Source: Rahnella ecdela
GTDB taxonomy: Bacteria > Pseudomonadota > Gammaproteobacteria > Enterobacterales > Enterobacteriaceae
DNA length: 64,000 nucleotides
NCBI RefSeq assembly: GCF_019049625.1
Contig: NZ_JAFMOY010000125.1
Span: 1 to 64,000, forward strand
Direction: 5' to 3'
The notes beneath the pieces are model-generated. The model was not told where the DNA came from, did not search any database, and worked only from the letters and a program-made list of their open reading frames with translations. Every line of letters starts with the position of its first letter. The stretch's first letter is position 1. A program made the translations under genes and the position numbers. Below are positions 1 through 8,480 of this stretch, piece after piece.

Positions 1-1
1 A

Positions 2-25
2 CCCTCCCCTTCGCAGAGGAGGGGG
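2..25. repeat. Short GC-rich imperfect palindrome, copy 1
   Basis: A CCCTCC run and a GGAGGGG run flank a short loop. A very similar palindrome lies at 41895-41918 with the loop in reverse-complement orientation (TTCGCA here, TGCGAA there). It looks like a REP-type intergenic repeat. The left flank is outside the window. Confidence 0.45.
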
Positions 26-45
26 ATTAGTGGCGACACCAAAAG

Positions 46-77
46 AAAAAGGTCCTGATTTTCATCAGGACCTTTTT
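46..77 (-). terminator. Rho-independent terminator of the first tRNA-Ser gene
   Basis: Arms of 14 bp (46-59 and 64-77) surround the loop TTTC. The A-run on the plus strand is a U-tract for leftward transcription coming from the tRNA at 86-175. The hairpin is nearly identical to the one at 329-362. Confidence 0.85.
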
Positions 78-85
78 CATTAATT

Positions 86-175
86 TGGCGGTGAGAGAGG
101 GGTTCGAACCCTCGATACGATTTCTCGTATACACACTTTCCAGGCGTGCTCCTTCAGCCACTCAGACACCTCACC
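86..175 (-). tRNA. tRNA-Ser, anticodon GGA
   Basis: Read on the minus strand, the 90-nt gene starts GGTGAGG and ends TCTCACC-G-CCA, with the 3' CCA encoded. The anticodon loop contains CTGGAAAG, giving anticodon GGA, which reads UCC and UCU. The long variable arm (ATACGA, loop GAAA, TCGTAT) and the T-loop GGTTCGAACC are typical of class II serine tRNAs. The discriminator base is G73, as in E. coli serine tRNAs. It corresponds to E. coli serW/serX. Confidence 0.97.
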
Positions 176-211
176 GTGTTCGTTACAGCGCGAGCGTTGC
201 AACGGGGCGCT

Positions 212-240
212 ACTATAGGGATGCGGTCACGAAGGGTCAA
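212..240 (-). promoter_or_regulatory. Sigma-70 promoter of the first tRNA-Ser gene
   Basis: On the minus strand TTGACC (235-240) and TATAGT (212-217) are separated by 17 bp. The -10 is followed by a GC-rich discriminator (AGCGCCCCG), as expected for a stable-RNA promoter under stringent control. Confidence 0.8.
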
Positions 241-328
241 GAAAATTTTCGGCGTTTTGTGTCAGGCGTTCAGACTCTGGTCAGCGGGGATAATTGAACG
301 GCTGCCGGCGTTTTAAAACGCCCAAAAC

Positions 329-362
329 AAAAAAGGTCCTGATTTTCATCAGAACCTTTTTT
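329..362 (-). terminator. Rho-independent terminator of the second tRNA-Ser gene
   Basis: Arms 329-343 and 348-362 pair with one mismatch around the loop TTTC, and an A-run on the plus strand gives a U-tract leftward. Just upstream, 307-322 is a perfect 16-bp palindrome (GGCGTTTTAAAACGCC) of unknown role. Confidence 0.8.
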
Positions 363-370
363 GTTTAATG

Positions 371-460
371 TGGTGGAGAGAGAGGGGTTCGAACCCTCGA
401 TACGATTGCTCATATACACACTTTCCAGGCGTGCTCCTTCAGCCACTCAGACACCTCTCC
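371..460 (-). tRNA. tRNA-Ser, anticodon GGA, with A73
   Basis: The 90-nt gene is a second tRNA-Ser(GGA), almost identical in its D-arm, anticodon arm and T-arm to the one at 86-175. The acceptor stem differs (GGAGAGG paired with TCTCTCC) and the encoded 3' end is ACCA, so the discriminator base is A73 instead of the usual G73. The variable arm has one G-U pair (ATATGA with TCGTAT). It carries its own promoter and terminator. Confidence 0.93.
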
Positions 461-497
461 AGTCGTCCGCCGCACCGCAGTGCTGCTGACCGGCGCT

Positions 498-526
498 AAT
501 GTAGGGAAAAGTCGCCTCAGCGTCAA
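498..526 (-). promoter_or_regulatory. Sigma-70 promoter of the second tRNA-Ser gene
   Basis: On the minus strand TTGACG (521-526) and TACATT (498-503) are 17 bp apart, followed by a GC-rich discriminator. This matches the layout of the promoter at 212-240. Confidence 0.75.
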
Positions 527-857
527 CACTCTTTTTGCAAGTTCCGTACCGTTTAGCCAAACTTAGAGCAATCTGATGATTTAAAGAGCAAATAGTGCCG
601 TAAGGATGAGCAGTGGCTATCTGGTTGCAGGGCGTGATTAAAATTACTTATCAAAATGAATAAGTAATTAGTGTTTCTGCATAGAAGCGCAATTAACCCG
701 CAAACACTTTTTGTTACGGCGAAATAGCAAGATATGTTGTGGTAATCATCTGTGGTAGCGGTATAACAATGCACTCTTAAAAAATGCTTCGCATAAGAAC
801 TGTACAAGTCACCGATTGAAGCAGAGTTTGTTTATCAAATAAAGACAGGGGTTATTC
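527..857. other. Intergenic region before the POT transporter
   Basis: 331 bp of AT-rich sequence between a leftward tRNA promoter and a rightward transporter gene. It must carry the transporter promoter, but no hexamer pair stands out. An open frame on the minus strand (553-807) has no recognisable product, and I do not call it a gene. Confidence 0.5.
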
Positions 858-2339
858 TTGAGTCAGTCAAATAACGCGACCGCGTCGCAGCACCGGACGG
901 CGATTCCTGCCGGCGCAGGCACACTATTCTTCGTTCAGACATTCGCAACGCTCGGCTTTGCGGTGCTGTATTCCACGCTGGTGCTTTACGCCACCAAAAA
1001 ACTTGGCTTCAGTGAAGATAACGCCAACGCCATCATGGGCGTTTTCGGCGCGTTCAACTACGGGCTGCATATGTTCGGCGGCTATCTGGGCGGACGCTTT
1101 CTCAGCAACCGAAACCTGTTCGTGCTCGGCATGGTGTTGCAGGTGTTTGGCTGCGCACTGATTGCGATGGAAGGCATAACCGGTTTGTACTGGGGGCTGG
1201 CAATGTTCCTGACCGGCAGCGGACTGAATGTCACCTGCCTGAACATGATGCTGACACAACGCTTTGCGCCGGACGATGATCGTCGTGAATCGGCGTTCCT
1301 GTGGAATTACGCCGGGATGAACCTCGGCTTCTTTATTGGTTTCGCCGTCGCCGGTTATTTCCAGCTGAGTGAAAACTACCGCGCACTGTTCCTGTTCGCC
1401 ACGCTGGGTAATGTCGCGGCGATTGTGGTGACACTTTCCCGCTGGTCAATTCTGGCCGATATCAGTACGCCGCTTAAAGAAGCCAGCCGCAGCCAGATGC
1501 TGCGCCGTATGGCCGTCGGTATTGCTATCCTGATTGTGCTGGTGCCGGTTATCCGCATGTTGCTCACACACGCTGAATTCAGCAGTTACTTCGTGGTGGC
1601 TCTGGGGATTGTGATTTTTGCGCTGATGACGCTGGTTACGTTCCGCCATCGTAACGCCGATGAGCGTCGCAGGATGAAAGCCTACCTGCTGCTGGCGCTG
1701 GGCTCGCTGGTGTTCTGGATGCTGTACCAGCTCGCACCCATGGGCCTGATGCTGTTCTCCGAAAATAACATCAACCTGAATGTGTACGGTATCCGTGTGG
1801 CGCCGCAGTGGATCCAGAACATTAATACCATTGTGATCGTGATCGGCGGTCCGCTGATGGCGTTGTGGTTTAACCGTCTGCGTCAGCGCGGCTGGAACAT
1901 TGATATTCCTGCGCAGTTCTCCGCCTCCCTGTTCTGCATGGGGCTGGGTATGCTGGTTCTGCCGCTCGGTATCCATCTGGCGGGCGGCGACGGACTGGTG
2001 GCGTTCAAATGGATTGCCATCAGTTATCTGCTGCAAAGTATCGGTGAGCTGCTGATTTCCCCGATTGGATACGCGATGATCGGTAAACTGGCTCCGGCGC
2101 GTTATCAGGGCGTGATGATGGGCTGCTGGATGATGGTGACCGGCGTGGCGTCGGTGCTGGCAAGCTACATTTCCGGGCTGATGCCGCAAAATGCCGGCAG
2201 TACGCCGGTGCTGACCAATCCGGGATACAGTCAGGTGTTTAACGCGCTGGGCTGGGGGTCTGTTGCGACCGGTGTCGTCCTGCTCATTCTCATTCCGCTG
2301 CTGCGCCGGATGATCCGCCGCGAGCCTGCGATGGCCTGA
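858..2339 (+). CDS. POT/PTR2-family proton-coupled (oligo)peptide transporter, divergent
   Basis: This is an inner-membrane MFS carrier of 493 residues, the usual size for the proton-dependent oligopeptide transporter family (DtpA-D in E. coli). About twelve to fourteen hydrophobic segments span the protein. A PTR2-like stretch around residues 150-165 (YAGMNLGFFIG) and the final third (QSIGELLISPIGYAMIGKLAP) are characteristic of the family. The helix-1 motif ExxERFxYYG that couples protons and binds substrate in typical members is not present: this region reads QTFATLGFAVLYS. The start is TTG, preceded by ACAGGGG about six bases upstream, and no good ATG lies nearby. Family membership is firm; the substrate is unknown. 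Confidence 0.82.
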   Translation: MSQSNNATASQHRTAIPAGAGTLFFVQTFATLGFAVLYSTLVLYATKKLGFSEDNANAIMGVFGAFNYGLHMFGGYLGGRFLSNRNLFVLGMVLQVFGCALIAMEGITGLYWGLAMFLTGSGLNVTCLNMMLTQRFAPDDDRRESAFLWNYAGMNLGFFIGFAVAGYFQLSENYRALFLFATLGNVAAIVVTLSRWSILADISTPLKEASRSQMLRRMAVGIAILIVLVPVIRMLLTHAEFSSYFVVALGIVIFALMTLVTFRHRNADERRRMKAYLLLALGSLVFWMLYQLAPMGLMLFSENNINLNVYGIRVAPQWIQNINTIVIVIGGPLMALWFNRLRQRGWNIDIPAQFSASLFCMGLGMLVLPLGIHLAGGDGLVAFKWIAISYLLQSIGELLISPIGYAMIGKLAPARYQGVMMGCWMMVTGVASVLASYISGLMPQNAGSTPVLTNPGYSQVFNALGWGSVATGVVLLILIPLLRRMIRREPAMA

Positions 2340-2370
2340 CATATTCACTGTTTCAGTCAGTCACTTCATA

Positions 2371-2400
2371 AGCCCCGTTCTGCGGGGCTAATTCTTTTTT
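2371..2400 (+). terminator. Terminator after the POT transporter
   Basis: AGCCCCG (2371-2377) and CGGGGCT (2383-2389) form a short GC-rich stem followed by a T-rich stretch ending in six Ts. Confidence 0.75.
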
Positions 2401-2464
2401 ACGCCTCAGGGTTGCATCCCGATGATATTCAGGGAAATCTGTCTGTTCACAGGAGGCTTCCCCG

Positions 2465-3406
2465 ATGAACATTATTTTTTACCACCCTACATTTGATGCA
2501 AAGCCCTGGATTGACGGAATAACAAAAAGATTACCGCAGGCCAATATGCGCGTATGGAATGCCAATGATCATGAACCGGCGGATTACGCGCTGGTCTGGC
2601 GGCCGCCGTACGCCATGCTCGCGCCGCGCACGATGCTGAAAGGCATTTTCGCGCTCGGGGCGGGCGTCGATGCCATTCTCACGCAGGAACAACGTCAGCC
2701 GGGCACTTTGCCCGCTGGTGTGCCGTTGTTGCGGCTGGAAGATACCGGCATGGCTTTACAGATGCAGGAATATGCGCTGGCCAGCGTGCTGCGATATTTC
2801 CGCCGGATGGACGAATATCAGCTGTTCCAGCAACAGAAACACTGGCGGCCGCTGGCGCCGCATTCACGCAGTGAATTCACCATTGGTATTCTGGGTGCAG
2901 GCGTGCTCGGCAGCAGCGTGGCGCAGGCGCTGGTGGATATGCAGTTTACCGTGCGCAGCTGGAGTCGCAGTGCAAAGTCGCAGGAAGGCGTGCAGAGTTT
3001 CTATGGCGACGACCAGCTGGCGGCGTTCGCCAGCGGCTGCAAGGTGCTGATTAACCTGTTACCGAATACGCCGCACACCGCCGGGATCCTCAATCATCAA
3101 CTGTTCACAAATCTTTCGCATAATGCGTATCTGATTAACCTTGGCCGTGGCGGACATCTGGTGGAAGGCGATTTACTGCGCGCGCTGGACAGCGGGCAGA
3201 TTGCCGCTGCCGCGCTCGACGTTTTTGTCGAAGAGCCGCTGCCGGGCATGCACCCGTTCTGGTCGCACCCGCGCGTGAGCATTACGCCGCACGTCGCTGC
3301 TGATACGCTGCCGGAAGAAGCAATGGACAGCATTGCCGGCAATATTCAGGCGATAGAAGCGGGGCGGGAGCCGAAAGGGCGTGTCGATCTCGGTCGGGGT
3401 TACTGA
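2465..3406 (+). CDS. ghrA: Glyoxylate/hydroxypyruvate reductase A
   Basis: This cytoplasmic D-2-hydroxyacid dehydrogenase (313 residues, same length as E. coli GhrA/YcdW) reduces glyoxylate to glycolate and hydroxypyruvate to glycerate with NADPH. The N-terminal catalytic half is followed by a Rossmann motif GILGAGVLGSS near residue 140. Downstream are the family landmarks NLGRGGHLVEGD (catalytic Arg region), DVFVEEPLP (Glu) and TPHVAADT (His). AGGAGG precedes the ATG by about eight bases. It is followed by ycdX and ycdY, the order found in E. coli. A small hairpin without a U-tract (about 3431-3451) lies between it and ycdX. Confidence 0.96.
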   Translation: MNIIFYHPTFDAKPWIDGITKRLPQANMRVWNANDHEPADYALVWRPPYAMLAPRTMLKGIFALGAGVDAILTQEQRQPGTLPAGVPLLRLEDTGMALQMQEYALASVLRYFRRMDEYQLFQQQKHWRPLAPHSRSEFTIGILGAGVLGSSVAQALVDMQFTVRSWSRSAKSQEGVQSFYGDDQLAAFASGCKVLINLLPNTPHTAGILNHQLFTNLSHNAYLINLGRGGHLVEGDLLRALDSGQIAAAALDVFVEEPLPGMHPFWSHPRVSITPHVAADTLPEEAMDSIAGNIQAIEAGREPKGRVDLGRGY

Positions 3407-3473
3407 CGTTCATCTGCTAACATTATAAATGCTGCGGTTATTTTGCCGCAGCTGAATACATCAAGGAGACACC

Positions 3474-4214
3474 ATGCCGTACCCGGTTGATTTACATATG
3501 CATACTGTTGCCAGCACGCACGCCTACAGCACGTTACATGATTACATTGATGAAGCAGCGGAAAAGGGCATTAAGCTGTTTGCTATCACCGATCATGGCC
3601 CTGATATGGCCGATGCGCCGCACTACTGGCACTTTATGAATATGCGGGTCTGGCCGCGTCTGGTGAACGGAATCGGCATCCTGCGCGGCATTGAATCGAA
3701 CATCAAAAACATTAACGGTGACATCGACTGTACCGGCCCGATGCTCAAAGAAATCGACGTGATCATTGCCGGTTTCCACGAGCCGGTGATGCAGCCCGTT
3801 GATAAAGAAACCCATACTTCCGCAGTCATTGCGGCGATGGCGGGCGGTGAAGTGCACATTATTTCTCACCCCGGCAACCCGAAATACCCGATTGATATTC
3901 CGGCTGTGGCAGCGGCTGCCGCAAAATACAATGTGGCGCTGGAGCTGAATAACTCGTCGTTTATTCACTCCCGCGTGGGCAGCGAGCCTAATTGTCGTGC
4001 CATTGCGCTGGCGGTGAAAGAAGCCGGTGGCTGGCTGGCGCTGGGGTCAGATTCGCATATCGCCTATTCGCTCGGCGGCTTTGAACACTGCGAACGTATT
4101 CTGCGTGAAATTGATTTCCCGGAAGATCGTATTCTTAACGTCAGCCCGCGCCGTTTCCTCGATTTTCTCGAAGCACGGGGTCGCGCGCCCATTGCTGAAT
4201 TAAGCGAACTATGA
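3474..4214 (+). CDS. ycdX: PHP-domain phosphatase YcdX
   Basis: This 246-residue protein belongs to the PHP superfamily, trinuclear-zinc phosphoesterases. Metal ligands are visible in order: HMH at residues 8-10, DHG in the early forties, EPV and HISHPGNP mid-protein, and GSDSH near residue 195. In E. coli YcdX has alkaline phosphatase activity and supports swarming; its physiological substrate is not settled. AAGGAG lies ahead of the ATG. It sits between ghrA and ycdY on the same strand with short gaps, so co-transcription with ycdY is likely. Confidence 0.95.
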   Translation: MPYPVDLHMHTVASTHAYSTLHDYIDEAAEKGIKLFAITDHGPDMADAPHYWHFMNMRVWPRLVNGIGILRGIESNIKNINGDIDCTGPMLKEIDVIIAGFHEPVMQPVDKETHTSAVIAAMAGGEVHIISHPGNPKYPIDIPAVAAAAAKYNVALELNNSSFIHSRVGSEPNCRAIALAVKEAGGWLALGSDSHIAYSLGGFEHCERILREIDFPEDRILNVSPRRFLDFLEARGRAPIAELSEL

Positions 4215-4274
4215 CATTGTCGCGACCAAATTGCGGGTGATTAACCCTTTTCATTGTCTGATCAGGTTACTGTT

Positions 4275-4859
4275 ATGAATGAATTTTCGATTGTCTGCCG
4301 CGTGCTGGGCACCTTGTTTTACCGTCAGCCGCAGGATCCGTTACTGGTTCCGCTGTTTGGTCTGATTCAGGACGGCAAACTGCGCGAACACTGGCCGCTG
4401 GAACAGGATGCATTGCTGGTCCGTTTGCAGGAGAGCGCTAACCCACAAGCGCTGGCTGCTGAATTTAACCGTCTGTTTGTCGGCTCAGAATGCGCAGTTT
4501 CGCCATTCCGCAGTGATTATGTTGATGGCGCAAACGAAATGGATGTGCGCACCTTCCTGCAACAGCGCGGAATGCCGTTGGGCGAAACGCCTGCCGATCA
4601 TTTTGGCGCCATGTTGCTGGCGGCTTCCTGGCTGGAAGATCAGTCGCAGGAAGACGAAGTCGGCGCGCAAATCACGCTGTTCGATGAATTCCTGTTCCCC
4701 TGGTGCGGAAAATTCCTCGGTAAAGTCGAGGCCCATGCCACCAGCGGTTTCTACCGCACGCTGTCCGAAATCAGCCGCGAAGCTTTGCAGGCGATGCGCG
4801 ACGAACTGGAAGAACAGCTGCCAGCGGATCTGGATGACGCTGAAGAAGACGACCAGTAA
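4275..4859 (+). CDS. ycdY: TorD-family chaperone YcdY
   Basis: This 194-residue, all-helical protein is of the TorD/DmsD redox-enzyme maturation chaperone family. E. coli YcdY is reported to act on YcdX, stimulating its phosphatase by helping zinc insertion. The family segment is recognisable as ECAVSPFRSDYV and PADHFGAMLLAASWLEDQ. I use the ATG at 4275, which gives the canonical MNEFSI start. An in-frame TTG at 4254 would add seven residues but lacks support. Acidic residues dominate the C-terminus (DLDDAEEDDQ). Confidence 0.94.
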   Translation: MNEFSIVCRVLGTLFYRQPQDPLLVPLFGLIQDGKLREHWPLEQDALLVRLQESANPQALAAEFNRLFVGSECAVSPFRSDYVDGANEMDVRTFLQQRGMPLGETPADHFGAMLLAASWLEDQSQEDEVGAQITLFDEFLFPWCGKFLGKVEAHATSGFYRTLSEISREALQAMRDELEEQLPADLDDAEEDDQ

Positions 4860-4876
4860 TCCTGGGGGCAGAACGT

Positions 4877-4914
4877 AAAAAAGCCCGGCGGTGAGAAATC
4901 ACGCCGGGCTTTTT
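4877..4914. terminator. Bidirectional terminator between ycdY and yceB
   Basis: AAAAAAGCCCGGCG (4877-4890) pairs with CGCCGGGCTTTT (4902-4914). The runs of A and T on both sides let it stop ycdY rightward and yceB leftward. Confidence 0.9.
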
Positions 4915-4935
4915 CATTGTTATCTTTTACTTAAG

Positions 4936-5499
4936 TTAGTCGGTAAACGGAATGACCAGTTCGCCCGGTTTCACTTCTATGCCTTTCGCCAGTTTCTTAG
5001 CCATCGCCTCGCCTTTGCTGTGATCGCCATTGAGCACGTAAGCCGGACGCTGATTGAAATAGGTATTCAGTGAATTGTTCAGATAAGGCATCAGGCCTTT
5101 CATCACGTTATCCATTTTTTCCGGCTTGATGGTGTAATCCACCACCTGCATATCACGCAGGAAAATGGCACCTTTCTCACGGTCATAGGTCGGATGCGCT
5201 TTCAGGGTCAGGCGCATATCGGCTTTTTGCGGGCCGAACAATGAAGAGATATCGACATGCGCATCACCGGTCAGTGTCACGACACCCGGTTCTGCGCGTC
5301 CAATCTGGCTGCTGAGATTGGACAGAACCAGTTTTGCATCAACTAACCCCGGAACGCCGAGTTGCTTCTCGAAGTTGTTGTTTTTCTGCAGGTAATCGTT
5401 GACCTGTTGCTCGCTGATTGTGTATTGCGTCAGCTGGTTACAACCGGCCAGTAAACTGGCGCACATCAGTACTGCGGCACCCAGAAATCGCTTTGTCAT
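4936..5499 (-). CDS. yceB: YceB-type lipoprotein (DUF1439)
   Basis: The N-terminus is a lipoprotein signal: charged MTKR, a hydrophobic stretch and the lipobox LLAGC with the lipidated Cys at residue 20. The residue after Cys is Asn rather than Asp, which favours outer-membrane sorting by Lol. The rest (187 residues in total) matches the YceB/DUF1439 family, predicted to be beta-rich and related to lipid-binding folds. No enzymatic motif is visible. GAGGGA precedes the start. In E. coli yceB also neighbours grxB and mdtH. Confidence 0.93.
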   Translation of the reverse strand: MTKRFLGAAVLMCASLLAGCNQLTQYTISEQQVNDYLQKNNNFEKQLGVPGLVDAKLVLSNLSSQIGRAEPGVVTLTGDAHVDISSLFGPQKADMRLTLKAHPTYDREKGAIFLRDMQVVDYTIKPEKMDNVMKGLMPYLNNSLNTYFNQRPAYVLNGDHSKGEAMAKKLAKGIEVKPGELVIPFTD

Positions 5500-5606
5500 T
5501 CTTCCCTCATTACGTAAATGCTATTTTGTCAGCATGACCGCTAAACGGACAGGCTCCAATCAGACAACGCTGATTAGCCTAAGTGCCGGAGGAAGGGAAG
5601 AAAAGG

Positions 5607-5634
5607 GAAAATTGCCGGAAGCGCACTTCCGGCA
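5607..5634 (-). terminator. Terminator after grxB
   Basis: TGCCGGAAG (5613-5621) and CTTCCGGCA (5626-5634) form a strong stem. On the minus strand it is followed by TTTTCCC and further T-rich sequence. Confidence 0.75.
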
Positions 5635-5650
5635 GATAACGCTGACGGGC

Positions 5651-6298
5651 TTAACTTGCCAGACGGGTGAAGAGATTGACCTGCGTTTGTTTGGCCATAT
5701 TGTCGCGATAGGCCTGTACACGCGAAGGCCAGTCAATGCCTTGTACAATTGTCAGCGAACGCAGAAGCGGCCACAGATTAATATCATCTTCAGAAAGCTC
5801 GCCATTCACCGCATTCGGCTCAACGATAAGCTTGTCTAGCGCTCGTAAATCCTGACTGATTTTCTTCACCAGCCCTTCGGAATGTTGCAGATGTTCCGCA
5901 AAACTGCCGCTGGCGGCCTGTTTTTTATCGGAGAAATACTTACGCGCTTGCGGCGTGGAGAATTCTTCCAGCGGTGCGGCGGCAAAACGTGGCAGCAGCA
6001 GACGTCCGGTGTATTCAGAAACATGACGCAGCCAGGTGGCAATCGACGCATTCAGCGGACCGGTCAGCAGCGGCTTGCCGTCACTTTTATCAATGTAATG
6101 CACGATATCCATGCTCTCAGGCATGAAGCCGCCATCGGCTTTTTGCAGGATAGGCACCATCTTTTTGCCCACCATCGAAATTGGCGTCTTTTCGTCGTCA
6201 TTGAGCAGTACTTTAATCTCAACCGGGATGTTCTTCAGACCGAAGATCATGCGTGCTTTCACGCAGAAAGGGCAATGTTCGTAAACGTAAAGTCTCAT
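5651..6298 (-). CDS. grxB: Glutaredoxin 2
   Basis: This 215-residue GST-like glutaredoxin uses glutathione to reduce protein disulfides in the cytoplasm. The N-terminal thioredoxin-fold domain carries the active site CPFC at residues 9-12 (E. coli Grx2 has CPYC) and the cis-proline segment KMVPIL. The C-terminal helical domain contains the typical INLWPLLRSLTIV segment. Length and context match E. coli grxB, which also lies between yceB and mdtH. Confidence 0.96.
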   Translation of the reverse strand: MRLYVYEHCPFCVKARMIFGLKNIPVEIKVLLNDDEKTPISMVGKKMVPILQKADGGFMPESMDIVHYIDKSDGKPLLTGPLNASIATWLRHVSEYTGRLLLPRFAAAPLEEFSTPQARKYFSDKKQAASGSFAEHLQHSEGLVKKISQDLRALDKLIVEPNAVNGELSEDDINLWPLLRSLTIVQGIDWPSRVQAYRDNMAKQTQVNLFTRLAS

Positions 6299-6419
6299 AG
6301 TTCGTGGCTCCTGTTATCGCCGGCGGTGACCTGTAGGGTGCATGAAAACTGCCGGATGTAGGTTCGGATTTTATCTAACTATAAGATTCAGTATGGGTAA
6401 TTTAGGGGTGGAGATCAAA

Positions 6420-6439
6420 CCGCGTTCGTGAGAACGCGG
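6420..6439 (-). terminator. Probable weak terminator after mdtH
   Basis: CCGCGTTC and GAACGCGG pair around a GTGA loop. On the minus strand only TTTG follows, so the U-tract is short. Confidence 0.5.
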
Positions 6440-6464
6440 TCTGCATAAGAGGATTAAATTGAGA

Positions 6465-7670
6465 TCAGCGGCCGCTGAGCATGGCCGGTTCGATGCGGCG
6501 CAGATTGAATTGCCAGTACAAACCGGTGAGGGTGATGAAGCCGACGACGGCGAGCAGAAACCAGGGTAACTGCGGCAGTTGCAAAGCACGGCCCGTGTCG
6601 TACATCCAGCCGCCGCCGGTGTAACCGATCACACCGCCGAGTGCCAGTCCGAGACGGCTGAAGCCCATATAACTGCCGCGTGCGCGGGAATCCGCCAGGG
6701 ATGCGCTGAGGGTTTCGCGCGCCGGTTCGGCAATGATTGAGCCGATATAGAAGAAGCCGATCAACAGTAATAGCGGATTTATCGAGGTGACCAGTCCGAC
6801 CGGTAACAGGCTGAGGGTCATGATCAGCAACCCAAACATCAGGCGCTGTTCAAGGCGGAAGCGTTTTTCGCTCCAGCGGGCAATCGGATAGAGAAACGTC
6901 AGTGACAGCACGGCTTCGATGGCGTACATCCATTTCACTGCAGACGGACTGCCCGCGACATCATTAACGGCAATAGGCAGCATCAGCATGACCTGTACGG
7001 TCAGCATGTAATAACCGGTGAGTGTCAGAACATAAGCCAGAAAACGGCGGTCGCGCAGCACCCGCATCATGCCTTCGCGCATCGGCGTTCGCATAGTGGA
7101 AATACGGTAAGCGGGTAACAGCCAGGCGTTGGAGGCTGCGGCCAGACAAAAAATAGCGGCACCAGCCCAGCAGACATAGTGAAAATCATATTGCAGCAGC
7201 CAGCTGCCAATCAGCGCGCCAATCACGGCACCGGCGCTGTCCTGCATCATCATCAGGGAGAAAAAGCGGCTGCGCTCATGCGGACGGGTCAGTTTGATCA
7301 CCAGCGCAGTGCGCGGCGGATCAAATAACGTGCCGCCAAGGCCGGAGAGGATACACGAGCAGACTAATATCCAGGGTTCATCCGCCATCGCCATCGTGGC
7401 GAATCCTGCCGCACGTAATAACATGCCGGTGATGATCATCGGTTTCGCGCCGAACCGGTCAGCAATCGCTCCGCCAAAAATGCCTAATCCCTGTTGCGTA
7501 AGCTGACGAACGCCAAGTGCCAGACCGACGGCCATCGCCGCCCAGCCGAGCTGATCGACAAATCGGATCGAGATCAACGGAAAAACCACGAAAAAGCCTA
7601 AAATAACCAGCGCGTTGTCTAATAACAGAAAATACTTACCCAAGCTCCGAGCTTGTGATACCAGAGACAT
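6465..7670 (-). CDS. mdtH: MFS multidrug efflux transporter MdtH
   Basis: This inner-membrane drug:H+ antiporter of 401 residues has about twelve membrane segments. It starts [19 protein letters not shown] and shows the MFS loop 2-3 motif as [15 protein letters not shown] near residue 80. E. coli MdtH confers resistance to fluoroquinolones when overproduced. The gene is transcribed away from rimJ, with a shared 212-bp promoter region (7671-7882). Identification is firm from both sequence and position between grxB and rimJ. Confidence 0.95.
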   Translation of the reverse strand: MSLVSQARSLGKYFLLLDNALVILGFFVVFPLISIRFVDQLGWAAMAVGLALGVRQLTQQGLGIFGGAIADRFGAKPMIITGMLLRAAGFATMAMADEPWILVCSCILSGLGGTLFDPPRTALVIKLTRPHERSRFFSLMMMQDSAGAVIGALIGSWLLQYDFHYVCWAGAAIFCLAAASNAWLLPAYRISTMRTPMREGMMRVLRDRRFLAYVLTLTGYYMLTVQVMLMLPIAVNDVAGSPSAVKWMYAIEAVLSLTFLYPIARWSEKRFRLEQRLMFGLLIMTLSLLPVGLVTSINPLLLLIGFFYIGSIIAEPARETLSASLADSRARGSYMGFSRLGLALGGVIGYTGGGWMYDTGRALQLPQLPWFLLAVVGFITLTGLYWQFNLRRIEPAMLSGR

Positions 7671-7882
7671 GCTTCACCATGAGCGATTATTTGTATCCTG
7701 TCCGGCAGATACAGAAAGGAGAAAAGACGCTTCCAGTCTGAACCGGAAACAGGCATTTAGATAGGGCGCTATTGATAATATTTTTTTATCGTCAAGCCGC
7801 GTTCTGACTGGCAGAATTAGCGATGATCTGTCGTTTCCTATAAATTCTATTTATCGACCCATGCGGGATGTGGAGGGAAGGG

Positions 7883-8470
7883 ATGTTTGGCTACAAATCT
7901 GCCGTGCCAAAGGTGCGGCTTACCACTGACCGGATGGTTCTGCGCCTGGTTCATGACCGTGATGCGCACCGGCTGGCTGAATACTACGCCGAGAATCGTG
8001 CGTTTCTGAAACCCTGGGAGCCGGTCAGGGATGAAAGCCATTGTTATCCCTCCGGATGGCAGGCGCGTCTCGGCCTGATTACCGAGATGCAAAAACAGGG
8101 CAGCGCGTATTATTTTATTTTGCTCGACCCCGATGAAAACCGGGTGATGGGCGTGGCGAATTTCAGCAACGTGCTGCGTGGCTCTTTCCACGCCTGTTTC
8201 CTGGGGTATTCGCTCGGTCAGGAATGGCAGGGCAAAGGCCTGATGCTGGAAGCGTTACAAACGCTAATCCGCTATATGCAACGTCAGCAAAAAATGCACC
8301 GCATCATGGCCAATTACATGCCGCACAATAAACGCAGTGGTCAGTTGCTGGAGCGTCTCGGATTTGAGCGCGAAGGCTACGCGAAAGACTATTTGCTGAT
8401 CGACGGCAAATGGCAGGACCACGTACTGACGGCGTTAACCTGGCAAGAATGGACACCCCCGTCCCGATAA
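7883..8470 (+). CDS. rimJ: Ribosomal protein S5 alanine N-acetyltransferase
   Basis: RimJ acetylates the N-terminal alanine of ribosomal protein S5 and takes part in 30S maturation. This GNAT-fold protein of 195 residues starts [17 protein letters not shown]. The acetyl-CoA loop is visible as [13 protein letters not shown] (around residue 115), followed by [18 protein letters not shown] place the start at the ATG at 7883, which has GGAGG six bases upstream. An earlier in-frame ATG at 7868 would put that ribosome-binding site inside the gene. It is followed closely by yceH. Confidence 0.96.
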   Translation: MFGYKSAVPKVRLTTDRMVLRLVHDRDAHRLAEYYAENRAFLKPWEPVRDESHCYPSGWQARLGLITEMQKQGSAYYFILLDPDENRVMGVANFSNVLRGSFHACFLGYSLGQEWQGKGLMLEALQTLIRYMQRQQKMHRIMANYMPHNKRSGQLLERLGFEREGYAKDYLLIDGKWQDHVLTALTWQEWTPPSR

Positions 8471-8480
8471 GGAGAGCAGT

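Noticed and set aside
553-807. 84-residue minus-strand frame in the first intergenic region
   Set aside because: No convincing ribosome-binding site and no recognisable product. The region more likely contains the transporter promoter.
86-857. Possible integration site of a genomic island at the tRNA-Ser genes
   Set aside because: No integrase, no direct repeat of the tRNA 3' end apart from the second tRNA itself, and no mobility genes to the right. Sequence left of position 1 is not visible.
1446-2348. 300-residue frame antisense to the POT transporter
   Set aside because: The His/Gln/Arg-rich product mirrors the hydrophobic codons of the real gene. No family is recognisable.
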